Made by a program: the position numbers and the translations under genes
Shown: in pieces, positions 54,290 through 63,795 of the stretch
Position numbering within the stretch: position 1 is the stretch's first letter
How the letters are laid out: each line of letters opens with the position of its first letter
Assembly: GCF_001428385.1 (NCBI RefSeq)
Contig: NZ_LMSK01000002.1
Coordinates: 1-64,000, forward strand
Direction of reading: 5' to 3'
From: Rhodanobacter sp. Soil772
GTDB lineage: Bacteria > Pseudomonadota > Gammaproteobacteria > Xanthomonadales > Rhodanobacteraceae
Length of the DNA stretch: 64,000 nucleotides
Notes under the pieces: model-generated
Told to the model about the DNA's origin: nothing
Database searches by the model: none
What the model saw: the letters and a program-made list of their open reading frames with translations, nothing else

Positions 54290-54840
54290 AGTTCCACTCG
54301 ACGCCCCTGGCCGGTCTCAGCCTGATCGAAACGACACGCGTCGAGGACGAACGTGGCCAATTCTCGCGGTTGTTCTGCGAGGCCGAGTGCACCACGATTC
54401 GACTTGGCCTGCACTGGAGCCAGATCAACCTCTCCCGGACCTATGACAAGGGCACCGTCCGCGGCATGCATTTCCAGTATCCACCGGCCACCGAGGCCAA
54501 ACTGATCCGCTGCCTGCGCGGTCGCGTGTTCGACGTAGCGGTCGATCTGCGTGTCGAATCGCCCACCTATCTGTGCTGGCATGGCGTCGAGCTAGACGAA
54601 GACGGGGCGACACAGTTCTTCATCCCGGAAGGTTTTGCGCATGGCTTTCAGGCGCTAACCGACGACGCGCAACTGCTCTACCTGCATACCGCGGCGTGGA
54701 ACCGTGAACAGGAGGGAGGACTGCGCCATGATGATCCCGCCATAGCCATTACCTGGCCGCTGCCAGTGACACGGATCTCGACCAAGGATAGGCAATGGCC
54801 ATTGGTAAAAGAGAGCAGGTTCGCGGGAATCCAACCATGA
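54286..54840 (+). CDS. dTDP-4-dehydrorhamnose 3,5-epimerase family protein
   Basis: A 184-aa cupin-fold RmlC-like epimerase (FSRLFCEAE, QINLSRTYDKGTVRGMHFQYPPATEAKLIRCLRGRVFDVAVDLR with catalytic His in RGMHFQ, FIPEGFAHGFQAL). In this cluster the substrate is more likely a CDP-4-keto-6-deoxyhexose than dTDP-4-keto-6-deoxyglucose, since no rmlA or rmlB is present. Start and stop overlap both neighbours by 4 nt. Confidence 0.9.
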   Translation: MKFHSTPLAGLSLIETTRVEDERGQFSRLFCEAECTTIRLGLHWSQINLSRTYDKGTVRGMHFQYPPATEAKLIRCLRGRVFDVAVDLRVESPTYLCWHGVELDEDGATQFFIPEGFAHGFQALTDDAQLLYLHTAAWNREQEGGLRHDDPAIAITWPLPVTRISTKDRQWPLVKESRFAGIQP

Positions 54841-56060
54841 AATGTCGCCACTGCGCCACGCCATTGCAAGATGTCTTCCTAGACCTCGGCAGTGCGCCAC
54901 CCTCCAATGCGTTCCTGACCGCGGACGCGCTAGGCGCACCGGAGGCCTGGTTTCCGCTGAAATTGTTCACCTGCCGAAACTGTCTGCTGGTGCAGGTGGA
55001 CGAGGTGCAGTCGCACGCCGAACTTTTTGCGCCGGACTACGTTTACTACTCCTCGTTCTCGCGCTCCTGGCTCGCGCATGCCGAACGCTATGTCGAACGC
55101 ACGGCTGCCCGACTGGAGCTGGGTCGTGACAGCCTGGTGATGGAGATCGCGTCCAACGACGGCTATCTGCTGCAATACGTCGCCGCGCGCGGTATCCCCT
55201 GTATCGGCATTGAGCCAACCACTGGTACGGCAAACGTTGCGCGGCAAAAGGGGATCGAGACGCTGGAGCGTTTCTTCGGCCGTGACTTTGCCGCGGAGTT
55301 CGTGCGCGAGCGACGGACCGCCGATCTGATCGTGGCGAACAACGTGCTGGCCCACGTGCCCGACATCAACGACTTTGTCGCTGGGTTGGCGCTGGCGTTG
55401 GCTGCCGAGGGGTCGATCACGGTCGAGTTTCCGCACCTGATGGAGTTGGTCGCGAAGCACCAGTTCGACACCGTCTACCACGAGCACTTTTCCTATTTCT
55501 CCTTTCACACGGCGCGCCAGATCTTCGCGGCGCATGGTCTGAAGATATGGGATGTGGAACAACTGCCAACGCATGGCGGCTCGCTGCGCCTCTGGGCATC
55601 GCATGCCAACAGTCGGCATGCCGAAACACCAGCCGTATCGGCACTGCTGCGCATCGAGACCGACACAGGCATGCAGGGCCGCGCCTACTACCAGGGTTTC
55701 CAGGCGCAGGCCGATGCGGTCAAGAACGATTGCCTGGGCTTCCTGCTCGAGCAACGACGTGCCGGGCGCCGCGTCGCCGGCTACGGCGCGGCCGCCAAGG
55801 GAAATACGTTGCTCAACTACGCTGGGGTGCGACCAGACCTGCTGTCCTACGTGGTCGACGCCTCGCCGCACAAGCAGGGGCACTGGTTGCCCGGGTCACG
55901 AATACCCGTCGTCGCCGAGTCGCGCCTGCGCAAAGAACGGCCTGATTTCGTGCTGATCCTGCCGTGGAATCTACGCGAGGAAATCATGGCCCAGCTCAGC
56001 TATGTCCGGGAATGGGATGGCCAGTTTGTTGTTGCCGTCCCACAATTGGCCATTCTATGA
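54837..56060 (+). CDS. Sugar C-methyltransferase (TylCIII/NovU-like)
   Basis: A 407-aa SAM-dependent methyltransferase of the family that adds a methyl to sugar carbon next to a keto group. The N-terminal zinc-binding domain has Cys3, Cys6, Cys46 and Cys49. The SAM site is VMEIASNDGYLLQYV (about 97-111). The C-terminal domain has YHEHFSYFSFHTAR, with the conserved Tyr-His pair, and RVAGYGAAAKGNTLLNYAG. Coupled by 4-nt overlaps on both sides. The family acts on NDP-4-keto-6-deoxy sugars, usually at C3, giving branched sugars. Confidence 0.92.
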   Translation: MKCRHCATPLQDVFLDLGSAPPSNAFLTADALGAPEAWFPLKLFTCRNCLLVQVDEVQSHAELFAPDYVYYSSFSRSWLAHAERYVERTAARLELGRDSLVMEIASNDGYLLQYVAARGIPCIGIEPTTGTANVARQKGIETLERFFGRDFAAEFVRERRTADLIVANNVLAHVPDINDFVAGLALALAAEGSITVEFPHLMELVAKHQFDTVYHEHFSYFSFHTARQIFAAHGLKIWDVEQLPTHGGSLRLWASHANSRHAETPAVSALLRIETDTGMQGRAYYQGFQAQADAVKNDCLGFLLEQRRAGRRVAGYGAAAKGNTLLNYAGVRPDLLSYVVDASPHKQGHWLPGSRIPVVAESRLRKERPDFVLILPWNLREEIMAQLSYVREWDGQFVVAVPQLAIL

Positions 56061-57181
56061 ACAACATCGCAACACCGCGGATCTACTACACCAAACCATC
56101 GATTACCACGCTGGAAATCGGCTACGCCACCGATGCCGTAAGCAACGGCTGGGGTGAGCGCTGCTACGACTACATCCATCGCTTCGAAGCGATGTTTCGT
56201 CAACACTTGGGTGTGAAGTACGCCATCGCCACTTCGAGTGCCACCGGTGCGTTGCATATCGGCATGGCTGCGATGGGTATCGGCGCAGGTGACGAAGTGG
56301 TGCTCGGCGACATCAACTGGATCGCCTCGGCGGCACCCATCATCCATCTTGGCGCAAAGCCCGTACTGGTCGATGTACTAGCCGACAGCTGGTGTCTCGA
56401 TCCGGCGGCGGTGGAGGCGGCGATCACGCCAAGAACCAAGGCCATCCTCGCGGTGCATCTATACGGAAACTTGTGCGAGCTGGATGCGCTGCGAGAAATA
56501 GGTCGGTGTCACGGCGTTCCCGTCATCGAGGATGCCGCGGAAGCGATCGGCTCGGTCTGGCATGGACATCGCGCCGGCTCCATGGGCATCTTCGGCGCGT
56601 TCTCCTTCCACGGCACCAAGACCGTGACCACCGGTGAAGGAGGCATCTTTGTCACCAACGACGATGCGCTGTACGAACGGGCACTGACCTTGTCTAACCA
56701 TGGACGCGCACGCGGGGAAACGCGACAGTTCTGGCCCGAGACGATTGGTTTCAAGTACAAGATGTCGAATCTGCAGGCGGCTATCGGCTGCGGCCAGATC
56801 GAACGCATTGAGGAGCTGATCGCAGGCAAGCGCAGGGTCTTCGAGTACTACCACAACGCATTGCGTAATCTGCCCCTGCGCATGAACCCCGAGGCCGCAG
56901 ATACTATTAATGGCTACTGGATGCCAACCATCGTTGTCGATGACGACGTGCCGTTTGACCGTGCAGCGCTGCTGGATGCCTTCAAGGCAGACCATATCGA
57001 CGGCCGAGTGTTCTTCTGGCCGCTGTCGTCGCTACCCTCGTTCAAGTCACATCCAGAGCATGCCGTAAGTCATTCACTGTCAGGCAGGGCGATGAACTTG
57101 CCCAGCTATCACGACATGACGGACGAGGAGCAGGATCGCGTCATCGCCTGTGTGGACAGGCTGCTGGTGCCGGGGTCATGA
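56057..57181 (+). CDS. DegT/DnrJ/EryC1 aminotransferase (perosamine-synthase-like)
   Basis: A 374-aa PLP-dependent sugar aminotransferase. ATSSATGALHIGMAAMGIGAGDEVV, VIEDAAEAIGSVWHGHRAGSMG and FSFHGTKTVTTGEGGIFVT (PLP lysine in GTK) match the perosamine-synthase branch, which aminates at C4 of 4-keto-6-deoxy sugars. It overlaps both neighbours by 4 nt. In context it would aminate the CDP-linked, C-methylated ketosugar. Confidence 0.92.
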   Translation: MNNIATPRIYYTKPSITTLEIGYATDAVSNGWGERCYDYIHRFEAMFRQHLGVKYAIATSSATGALHIGMAAMGIGAGDEVVLGDINWIASAAPIIHLGAKPVLVDVLADSWCLDPAAVEAAITPRTKAILAVHLYGNLCELDALREIGRCHGVPVIEDAAEAIGSVWHGHRAGSMGIFGAFSFHGTKTVTTGEGGIFVTNDDALYERALTLSNHGRARGETRQFWPETIGFKYKMSNLQAAIGCGQIERIEELIAGKRRVFEYYHNALRNLPLRMNPEAADTINGYWMPTIVVDDDVPFDRAALLDAFKADHIDGRVFFWPLSSLPSFKSHPEHAVSHSLSGRAMNLPSYHDMTDEEQDRVIACVDRLLVPGS

Positions 57182-57819
57182 AGGATGTGATCATTTGGGG
57201 TGGGGCGGGTCAAGCGCGCGTGCTGCGTGAGGCCCTGCCATCCTCCGATTTCCAGGTGATCGCCGTTTTTGACAACCGGTCAGTCCCTTCCCCGTTCTCC
57301 GATGTTCCGATTTATCTCGGCCAAGAGGGGTTCCACTCATGGCAGGCAAGCCGAACCGGAGCTGGCCAGGTTCACGCCTGCGTGGCGATCGGAGGTAGCC
57401 GGGGAAGTGATCGCCTGTTCCTTTTGGAATGGCTTCAGCAGCAAGGTATGCAGCCACTGACCGTGATACATCCTCGCGCTTTCGTCGCAAGCGACGCCAA
57501 AATTGGCAAGGGTGCTCAAATTCTGGCGATGTCGGCCGTTTGCTCCAATGCAACCCTTGGTTGCGCGGTCATCGTCAACACGTCCGCTTCGATCGATCAT
57601 GACTGTGTGATCGGCGATGGCGTCCATATTGGTCCCGGGGCGAATCTGGCAGGCGAAGTCCGCGTTGACGAGTATGCGTTTATCGGTGCCGGAGCCGTTG
57701 TCTTGCCGCGACTTAAAATTGGCCGCTCGGCAATCGTCGGCGCGGGCGCCGTGGTGATTCGCGACGTCGCGGCTGATGAGGTCGTGGTGGGCAATCCCGC
57801 AACAGGGCTTCGACGCTGA
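57178..57819 (+). CDS. Sugar O/N-acyltransferase, NeuD/PglD-like
   Basis: A 213-aa protein with an N-terminal Rossmann-like substrate domain (DVIIWGGAGQARVLREAL) and a C-terminal left-handed beta-helix of hexapeptide repeats (IGKGAQILAMSAVCSNATLGCAVIVN, HDCVIGDGVHIGPGANLAGEV with catalytic His, FIGAGAVVLPRLKIG). PglD-type enzymes acetylate the 4-amino group of UDP-sugars; here the amino sugar made by the preceding gene is the likely acceptor. It overlaps the aminotransferase gene by 4 nt. Confidence 0.92.
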   Translation: MKDVIIWGGAGQARVLREALPSSDFQVIAVFDNRSVPSPFSDVPIYLGQEGFHSWQASRTGAGQVHACVAIGGSRGSDRLFLLEWLQQQGMQPLTVIHPRAFVASDAKIGKGAQILAMSAVCSNATLGCAVIVNTSASIDHDCVIGDGVHIGPGANLAGEVRVDEYAFIGAGAVVLPRLKIGRSAIVGAGAVVIRDVAADEVVVGNPATGLRR

Positions 57820-57865
57820 CACGCGTCAAGTACCCATCAAGCAACACGAATCAGTGGAAGATCAA

Positions 57866-58678
57866 ATGGACGCCAGAGAACAGTTCGAACGCGAATGTCG
57901 GGAAAATATTTCCGGCCTGGGAAATGATCAGCTGCTGAAAGATCGTGCCTTTCAGTGGTTCCAGCATTCGCTCCAGTACAAGTATTCGTATAATTTTTCT
58001 TCGCTTGGTCGCCCCATCATCCAGTACCCGCAGGACATGGTGGCCATGCAGGAACTAGTCTGGCGGATCAAGCCAGACCTCATCATCGAAACGGGCATCG
58101 CCCACGGTGGTTCGCTGGTCCTCAGTGCGTCCATGCTGGCTCTGCTCGACTATTGCGAGGCGGTCGAGCGTGGGGAAGTGCTCGATCCCAAGGCCACCCG
58201 GCGCCGCGTGCTCGGTATCGACATCGACATCCGCGCGCACAATCGCGCCGCCATCGAAGCGCACCCGATGTCGCACCGGATCGACATGATTCAGGGCTCC
58301 TCGATCTCAGAGAGCATCATTGCCCAGGTGCATCAGATCGCGCAGGCGCATCAGCGGATATTGGTGATTCTCGACTCCAACCATACCCACGATCATGTGC
58401 TGGCCGAACTCGAGGCCTATGCACCGCTGACCTCTCCGGGCAGCTACTGCATCGTGTTCGATACCGTGGTCGAGGATCTGCCCGATGCGATGTTCCCTGA
58501 TCGTCCCTGGGGCAAGGGCAACAACCCCAAGACCGCTACCTGGGAATACCTGCGTCGCCTGAAGGAGGAAGCACGCATGGCTGCCGACGGTGCCCCACTG
58601 GCCTTTGAAATCGACAGTGCATTGGAGAGCAAACTGCTCATCACGGTTGCCCCGGACGGTTACTTGAGGCGCGTCTAG
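57866..58678 (+). CDS. CmcI-like (cephalosporin hydroxylase family) methyltransferase
   Basis: A 270-aa protein of the CmcI family, Rossmann-fold SAM-dependent enzymes often found in rhamnan and LPS clusters. KPDLIIETGIAHGGSLVLSASML is the SAM-binding stretch; LGIDIDIRAHNR and VILDSNHTHDHVLAELEAY are family motifs. ATG 57866 follows GGAAG at good spacing. It probably O-methylates a glycan residue; the target is unknown. Confidence 0.88.
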   Translation: MDAREQFERECRENISGLGNDQLLKDRAFQWFQHSLQYKYSYNFSSLGRPIIQYPQDMVAMQELVWRIKPDLIIETGIAHGGSLVLSASMLALLDYCEAVERGEVLDPKATRRRVLGIDIDIRAHNRAAIEAHPMSHRIDMIQGSSISESIIAQVHQIAQAHQRILVILDSNHTHDHVLAELEAYAPLTSPGSYCIVFDTVVEDLPDAMFPDRPWGKGNNPKTATWEYLRRLKEEARMAADGAPLAFEIDSALESKLLITVAPDGYLRRV

Positions 58679-58688
58679 CGCCTTGCCC

Positions 58689-60203
58689 ATGCCAGTACTA
58701 CGCACAAATATCCTGGCGAATTATGTTGGGCAGATATGGATGGCGCTGATGGGCGTCGTGTTCATCCCTCTGTACATCAAGCTGCTCGGTATGGAGGCGT
58801 TTGGTCTGGTGGGTCTGATGCTGAGTATCCAGGCGCTGTCCATGCTGTTCGATCTGGGCATGGGCGGCGTGCTGAACCGCGAACTGGCGCGGCGCGTGCA
58901 CAACGCCAGCGCCGCACATACCATCGGCGATCTGGTGCGCACGTTCGAGTGGTTGGTCTGGCCCATCGCACTGATGATCGTCGCCGTAGTCTGGCTCGCC
59001 AGCGGTCCACTAGCGAATCACTGGCTGCACCCCGAACACCTCAGCCGTGCCACCACGGCGCATGCGATCGCGATCATGGGGCTGGCTGTGGCGCTGCAGT
59101 GGCCGAGCAGCTTCTACGCCAATGGCCTGTCCGGACTCGAACGACAGCCGGTACTGAACCTGATCAATGCCGGGTTCGCCACGCTACGCGGCGCGGGTGT
59201 GCTGGTGGTGCTGTACTGGGTCTCTCCCACCATCAGCGCCTTCATGTGGTGGTACGCCGCCATGGGCGCGTGTCAGTCATTGGTATCGGCCGCCGCACTG
59301 TGGCACTTGTTGCCAACTGACCCGCAGCAGCGGTCGGCTTTTCGCGCCGCAGAACTCCGTGCCGCTGGACGCTTCGCTGGCGGCCTGGTCTCCATCATGG
59401 CCTTGTCGATCATGCTCACCCAGCTTGATCGCATCGTGATATCGGCCACGCTTCCGCTGGCAGAACTTGGTTACTTCAGCCTGGCGATGAGCGTCGCCGC
59501 TGGCATGGGTCGCATGATCCAGCCGATGTTCAATGCGCTGTACCCGCGCTACAGCCGGCTGGTGTCACTTGACCAGCAGGATTCACTGACCCACCTCTAC
59601 CATCTGAGCAATCAATGCCTCGCGGTGGTCGTGGCAGCCGTGGCGGCCGTGCTGATCATCTTCGGGCAGGATGTGCTCTACCTGTGGACCGGAGATGCCA
59701 CCACGGCAGCAAGGCTGGCGCTGCCGCTGTCGATCCTCGTGGCCGGCACAGCGCTCAATGGATTGATGAACCTGCCCTACGCGCTGCAGCTGGCTCACGG
59801 CTGGACCCGGCTTACCGTGGGTACAAACCTGGTGGCCTTGGTCCTTGGCATTCCCTTCTGCATCTGGGCCGTCGAACACCACGGCATCGTCGGCGCCGCT
59901 TGGCTGTGGTTCGCCATCAATCTCACCTTTGTCGCAGTCGGCATTCCGCTTATGCACCGGCGTCTTTTGCGCAGCGAAATGGCTCGCTGGTACATTCGGG
60001 ACATACTCCCTCCCGCAGTCGCCGCCGCCGTGGTAGTACTGCTTGCAAGCCAGCTGCTTCCGGCATTACCCCGCAACCTTGAAGGGGCCTTTCAACTGGC
60101 CATAGTGAGTGGCGCAGCGCTGTTATCGGCGGCCGCGGCAGCGCCACTGGTGCGAGATCTGGCGCGGCAACAGCTGGCCGAATGGTTTGCCTCCCGGCGT
60201 TGA
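58689..60203 (+). CDS. Polysaccharide flippase (Wzx-like)
   Basis: A 504-aa membrane protein with about 12-14 TM helices of the MOP/Wzx family (ILANYVGQIWMALMGVVFIPLYIKLLGMEAFGLVGL, DLGMGGVLNRELARR, LTQLDRIVISATLPLAELGYFSLAMSVA). It would move lipid-linked oligosaccharide across the inner membrane. ATG 58689 is preferred to the TTG at 58683. A Wzx next to CDP-sugar genes indicates a Wzy-dependent O-antigen or similar polymer; no Wzy is recognisable in the window. Confidence 0.9.
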   Translation: MPVLRTNILANYVGQIWMALMGVVFIPLYIKLLGMEAFGLVGLMLSIQALSMLFDLGMGGVLNRELARRVHNASAAHTIGDLVRTFEWLVWPIALMIVAVVWLASGPLANHWLHPEHLSRATTAHAIAIMGLAVALQWPSSFYANGLSGLERQPVLNLINAGFATLRGAGVLVVLYWVSPTISAFMWWYAAMGACQSLVSAAALWHLLPTDPQQRSAFRAAELRAAGRFAGGLVSIMALSIMLTQLDRIVISATLPLAELGYFSLAMSVAAGMGRMIQPMFNALYPRYSRLVSLDQQDSLTHLYHLSNQCLAVVVAAVAAVLIIFGQDVLYLWTGDATTAARLALPLSILVAGTALNGLMNLPYALQLAHGWTRLTVGTNLVALVLGIPFCIWAVEHHGIVGAAWLWFAINLTFVAVGIPLMHRRLLRSEMARWYIRDILPPAVAAAVVVLLASQLLPALPRNLEGAFQLAIVSGAALLSAAAAAPLVRDLARQQLAEWFASRR

Positions 60204-60500
60204 CTCGGCTCGGCCGACTTCCCTTCTATGGCGATAGGCACACGCCGCTGCGTTGATCTCTGTTCCGCAGGATTCTCGCGCACTGGATCTACTGATACCT
60301 TGCCACCGGCCATCCCCCGCACGACAAAGGTGACGCTGAAGTTGATGTTGGCACCGCTGCCACGCGCAATTCCAGGCGTCACGCTAATCGAACTCGCTAG
60401 CTTGGCGCCCTAGTCACCAGCGCGACATCAAAGGCAATCCGCGGAGTGATTCAGGCTAGACTGCAACTCGCATTTTGATTCAGTTTCCGGCCTTTCATCC
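60204..60500. other. Intergenic stretch, possible gene remnant
   Basis: This 297-nt gap contains no credible gene. The minus strand is open from 60382 to 60092, and its first 60 codons look protein-like (SGANINFSVTFVVRGM), but the frame overlaps the flippase gene, has no RBS and matches no family I know. It may be a decayed gene fragment. Upstream of the next gene the sequence becomes AT-richer (60461-60500), which could hold a promoter. Confidence 0.3.
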
Positions 60501-61709
60501 ATGCCTGCACCGAAAATCACCGTCATCATTCCCACGCGCGAGCGTTGCGATGTACTGGAATCGTCATTACGCACAGTAACGTCGCAAGACTACGATAACC
60601 TCGAAATAATCGTCAGCGACAACTGCAGCACAGACGATACCGAGGGCGTCGTACGTCGAGCCAACGATCAGCGCATCCGCTATGTGAAGACGGGAAAGCG
60701 CCTGAATATGTCGCATAACTGGGAGTTCGCCCTTTCGCATGTTCGCGAGGGATGGGTGGGTTTCATCGGCGACGACGACGGGCTACTGCCGGAATCCATC
60801 AAGACCGTATCCGACATCATCGAAACATCGGGTGTCGAAGCTATCCGTTCGACCTTCTGCACCTATCACTGGCCAGCTATCATGGGCAATGAAAACGGTC
60901 AGTTGATCGTACCGATGGGTTCCGGCATCGAAATGCGCGAGGCATCGCTCTGGTTGAGGAAAGTCATGCGCGGCGTTGCTAAATATCCCCAGCTACCAGT
61001 CATTTATGATGGCGGCTTCATCAGTCTTGCTACCTTGAACAAGGTGAAGAGCAAGACAGGAGCATTCTTTGCATCCTGTAATCCCGACCTCTACTCGGCG
61101 GTTGCCGTCGCCAGCGTGATTGATCGGTACGTTTTCATGCATGCCCCCATGGCAGTCAGTGGAGTCTCTAGGCACAGTACCGGGAACTCGTCGTTTTCCA
61201 TCAAAAAAAACAAGAACACAACGCCTGTTTCGACTTTTTATTCGGAAAGCAACATACCGTTTCATGGCGCGATGCCGTTGCACGAAGACGGTAGTCTGCC
61301 CATTTCTTTTCAAGCGATGGTCTACGAGGCTTATCTGCAGTCTGCCCATCTTCGCGACGCATCAAAGGAATTTGGGCACCGACAACAGCTCGAGGTCATT
61401 CTTGCCACCGCTGGGGCTCACCGCGAATCTATCGAAAAGTGGGGCCGTCTGTTTGCCATGCAGCACGGCATCGACTTTGCATCAGCCAGACGATCGGCCG
61501 CCTTCAAACGCGCCTATCTGCAACCCCTCTCGACATCGCACAAGATCATCAACGCCATGCATACGGTATTTGCAGAGAACTTGCCGATCCGGAACGTCCA
61601 TGAGGCTTGCATTGCCGCTGGCACCATCCGCGGCCGCCCGGGCAAAAAAGGTACAGTGCGTTTTCTGGGCCGCGAGTTGAGTCACCGCTTCAAACGGCAA
61701 GCTGAGTAG
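60501..61709 (+). CDS. Glycosyltransferase family 2 protein
   Basis: A 402-aa transferase with the GT-A fold at the N-terminus (ITVIIPTRERCDVLESSLRTVTSQDYDNLEIIVSDNCSTDDTEG, metal-binding GDDDG, where family 2 usually has DxD). The C-terminal half, with TIRGRPGKKGTVRFLGREL, is basic and not recognised. Lower GC than the flanking genes suggests transfer, as is common for glycan clusters. Donor and acceptor unknown. Confidence 0.88.
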   Translation: MPAPKITVIIPTRERCDVLESSLRTVTSQDYDNLEIIVSDNCSTDDTEGVVRRANDQRIRYVKTGKRLNMSHNWEFALSHVREGWVGFIGDDDGLLPESIKTVSDIIETSGVEAIRSTFCTYHWPAIMGNENGQLIVPMGSGIEMREASLWLRKVMRGVAKYPQLPVIYDGGFISLATLNKVKSKTGAFFASCNPDLYSAVAVASVIDRYVFMHAPMAVSGVSRHSTGNSSFSIKKNKNTTPVSTFYSESNIPFHGAMPLHEDGSLPISFQAMVYEAYLQSAHLRDASKEFGHRQQLEVILATAGAHRESIEKWGRLFAMQHGIDFASARRSAAFKRAYLQPLSTSHKIINAMHTVFAENLPIRNVHEACIAAGTIRGRPGKKGTVRFLGRELSHRFKRQAE

Positions 61710-61849
61710 CGATATCTGTAGCAGTATCCACTGTGATCATGCCTACATCTACCGCACCTGATTGGGCGCAACCCGGGACGACGCAGGCACGTGTCTTACA
61801 GAGTCCACAACGCGATGCATTGGCCGATGAATCTTCGATTAAGGCTGCA

Positions 61850-62899
61850 TCAACGGATCCGGGGTATGCCATAGCGATGCAGCAATCCGAGCTTTCTATG
61901 TGCCCACGCAAAATTGCGTAGAAAGCCACGCAGTGATGCGACACGTTGCCGCTGCTCCTGACGGCGCATGGCCCACAGCCTCGAAAAGCCACGAACCAGT
62001 TGCATACCGGCTTTGCCATAGACTTCCCGCCAAATGCGCGCATCTCGACGCACTGCCGTCAAGATGATGCCTTCGGCGACCAACAGCACTAAATGCAGCA
62101 CCAACAACGGAATAATCAACATTGTTGGCGTGCAGACCAGCATAACCTCTGTCTTGTTGCGTTCACTCAGATAGCGTCGTCGAAAGGTGGTTTGCAGCCC
62201 CTGTGCAGTCGCACGATTACCGCCAAAGCTGACTCCTTGACGATGGCGATATCCACTGGCACCGGCGACTTGCACTGGCCTGCCACGCAATCGGGCCACG
62301 CAGCACAAATACATGTCTTCGCCGATTGACTCAAGCCACTCTGGAAAGCCGCCGAGCTCATTCCATACATCGCGCGCCACCCACAGGCATGCCCCAATCA
62401 CCATCGCCACATCACGACGGCTGGGGTCGAGATTCGGCACCGGGTTGTAGAACGGGTCAAGCAGACAACCTCGATCAACCAATGCCCCCGTTTCCCAGTC
62501 GTACTGGGGCAGACTGAGGATTCTGGGTAGGGGCAACGATTGCGCAGTATCCAGTAAGGTGATCAGTGCATCCGGATACAGCGCCGCATCGTTGTTCAAC
62601 AGCAGCACGAACTCACCACGCGCATGGGCCACCATGCGGTTATTACTGATGCAGAAGCCGACGTTTTCCTTGCTCGCAAGCAACTGGACCTGCGGATACC
62701 GTTCGCGCAACAGCGCTACCGAGTCATCGGTGGAGGCATCGTCGTGAACGATGATCTCGATGCTGATGTCGCCCTGCTGAGCAAGAACGGACGTCAGGCA
62801 GTCATCCAGCAACGCGGCGCCGTTGTAGTTGGCGATGCAGACGGAGCACACCGGATGTTCCGGTCGATTCAGTGCGCTGTACTGTTCAACCAGGCCCAT
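61850..62899 (-). CDS. Glycosyltransferase family 2 protein, rhamnosyltransferase-like
   Basis: A 349-aa transferase: CSVCIANYNGAALLDDCLTSVLAQ, VHDDASTDDSVALL, LLLNNDAALYPDAL (metal-binding NDD) and GGFPEWLESIGEDMYLCCVARLRG (the ED motif of inverting family-2 enzymes). A hydrophobic segment near residue 270 (TMLIIPLLVLHLVLLVAEGIIL) anchors it to the membrane. It overlaps the epimerase gene upstream by 31 nt. The 140-nt gap to the plus-strand transferase holds nothing recognisable. Confidence 0.88.
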   Translation of the reverse strand: MGLVEQYSALNRPEHPVCSVCIANYNGAALLDDCLTSVLAQQGDISIEIIVHDDASTDDSVALLRERYPQVQLLASKENVGFCISNNRMVAHARGEFVLLLNNDAALYPDALITLLDTAQSLPLPRILSLPQYDWETGALVDRGCLLDPFYNPVPNLDPSRRDVAMVIGACLWVARDVWNELGGFPEWLESIGEDMYLCCVARLRGRPVQVAGASGYRHRQGVSFGGNRATAQGLQTTFRRRYLSERNKTEVMLVCTPTMLIIPLLVLHLVLLVAEGIILTAVRRDARIWREVYGKAGMQLVRGFSRLWAMRRQEQRQRVASLRGFLRNFAWAHRKLGLLHRYGIPRIR

Positions 62900-63795
62900 G
62901 TCCGCTCCAATCCTTCATGCAATGGTGTGGCAGGAGAACACCCGTACTCATGATTGGCCAGAGTGGGGTCCATCACCACGCGTGTAGCATCCACGGCACG
63001 ACCGACTTCATAGCTGCGCCGCAATGGTCGCCCCGTCACGGCTTCCATGGTAGCGAGCAATTCATTGAGACTGACCCCGGCGCCACTGCAGGCGTTGACG
63101 ACATGTGCGCCTACGGACATTTGCCGGGTCAGAATCGTGGTGGCCAATTCCACCAGATCATCAATATATAAATAGTCGCGAACAGCGGAACCATCCCCCC
63201 ATATGTGCAGGGTTTCATCCCGCTTAATCTTGCCAAGGGCCGTAGGTACGATGCCGAACCCCGCGCGCTCGAGCTGACCTGGGCCGTAGACGTTTGATGG
63301 GCGCAGAATTGTCGCCCTGCCCGAATACTGGCTGCACCAGGCTGAGATGAAGTATTCCGCGGCTATCTTGCCCGCGCCGTGATACGACCGTGGCTGCACG
63401 CGCGTCGCCTCATCCGCCGCGATGTCGCCCGTCGACGTGTACAGCGAACCGCCCGAAGACAGATAAAGCAGATCCACACCGGAATGATCCTGAAGGACCT
63501 GCAGCAAGCCAGCCATTGGCTGCAGATTGTCGACCAACTCATGCAAGGGGCGAGCGGCGGATGTCCCGGGAGTGGACGTAGACGCGAGGTGGGCCACTGC
63601 ACGACTGCGAGCGATCAAAGGGGCGAAATCCTTAGGCTCACGCAGCTCGGCAATCACCGTCTCGACGCTCGGCAGGCCAAAATCGATCTCGCTCCGACTG
63701 GCTGCGATCACCAACTCGCCCTGTCGTGCCAACGCCCGTACCAAGTGTTGCCCGATGAACCCACCTGCACCGATGACAAGAATCCGATCGCTCAT
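62869..63795 (-). CDS. NAD-dependent epimerase/dehydratase (GalE-like)
   Basis: A 308-aa extended short-chain dehydrogenase: GAGGFIGQHLVRALARQG (NAD-binding GxxGxxG), LLYLSSGGSLY, catalytic YHGAGK (Tyr-x3-Lys), LRPSNVYGPGQ and DYLYIDDLVELATTIL. Likely a UDP-sugar 4-epimerase or a 4-keto-sugar reductase. It overlaps the transferase gene downstream by 31 nt and starts directly after the stop of the next gene upstream (TAA then ATG), so the three form an operon running leftwards. Confidence 0.9.
   Translation of the reverse strand: MSDRILVIGAGGFIGQHLVRALARQGELVIAASRSEIDFGLPSVETVIAELREPKDFAPLIARSRAVAHLASTSTPGTSAARPLHELVDNLQPMAGLLQVLQDHSGVDLLYLSSGGSLYTSTGDIAADEATRVQPRSYHGAGKIAAEYFISAWCSQYSGRATILRPSNVYGPGQLERAGFGIVPTALGKIKRDETLHIWGDGSAVRDYLYIDDLVELATTILTRQMSVGAHVVNACSGAGVSLNELLATMEAVTGRPLRRSYEVGRAVDATRVVMDPTLANHEYGCSPATPLHEGLERTWAWLNSTAH

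Noticed and set aside
60092-60382. 96-aa minus-strand frame after the flippase
   Set aside because: Overlaps the flippase coding end, lacks an RBS and any family; treated as a possible remnant only.
61850-62899. Reading the 31-nt overlap between the transferase and epimerase genes as a frameshift
   Set aside because: Both proteins have complete domains and plausible starts; short overlaps are common in such clusters.
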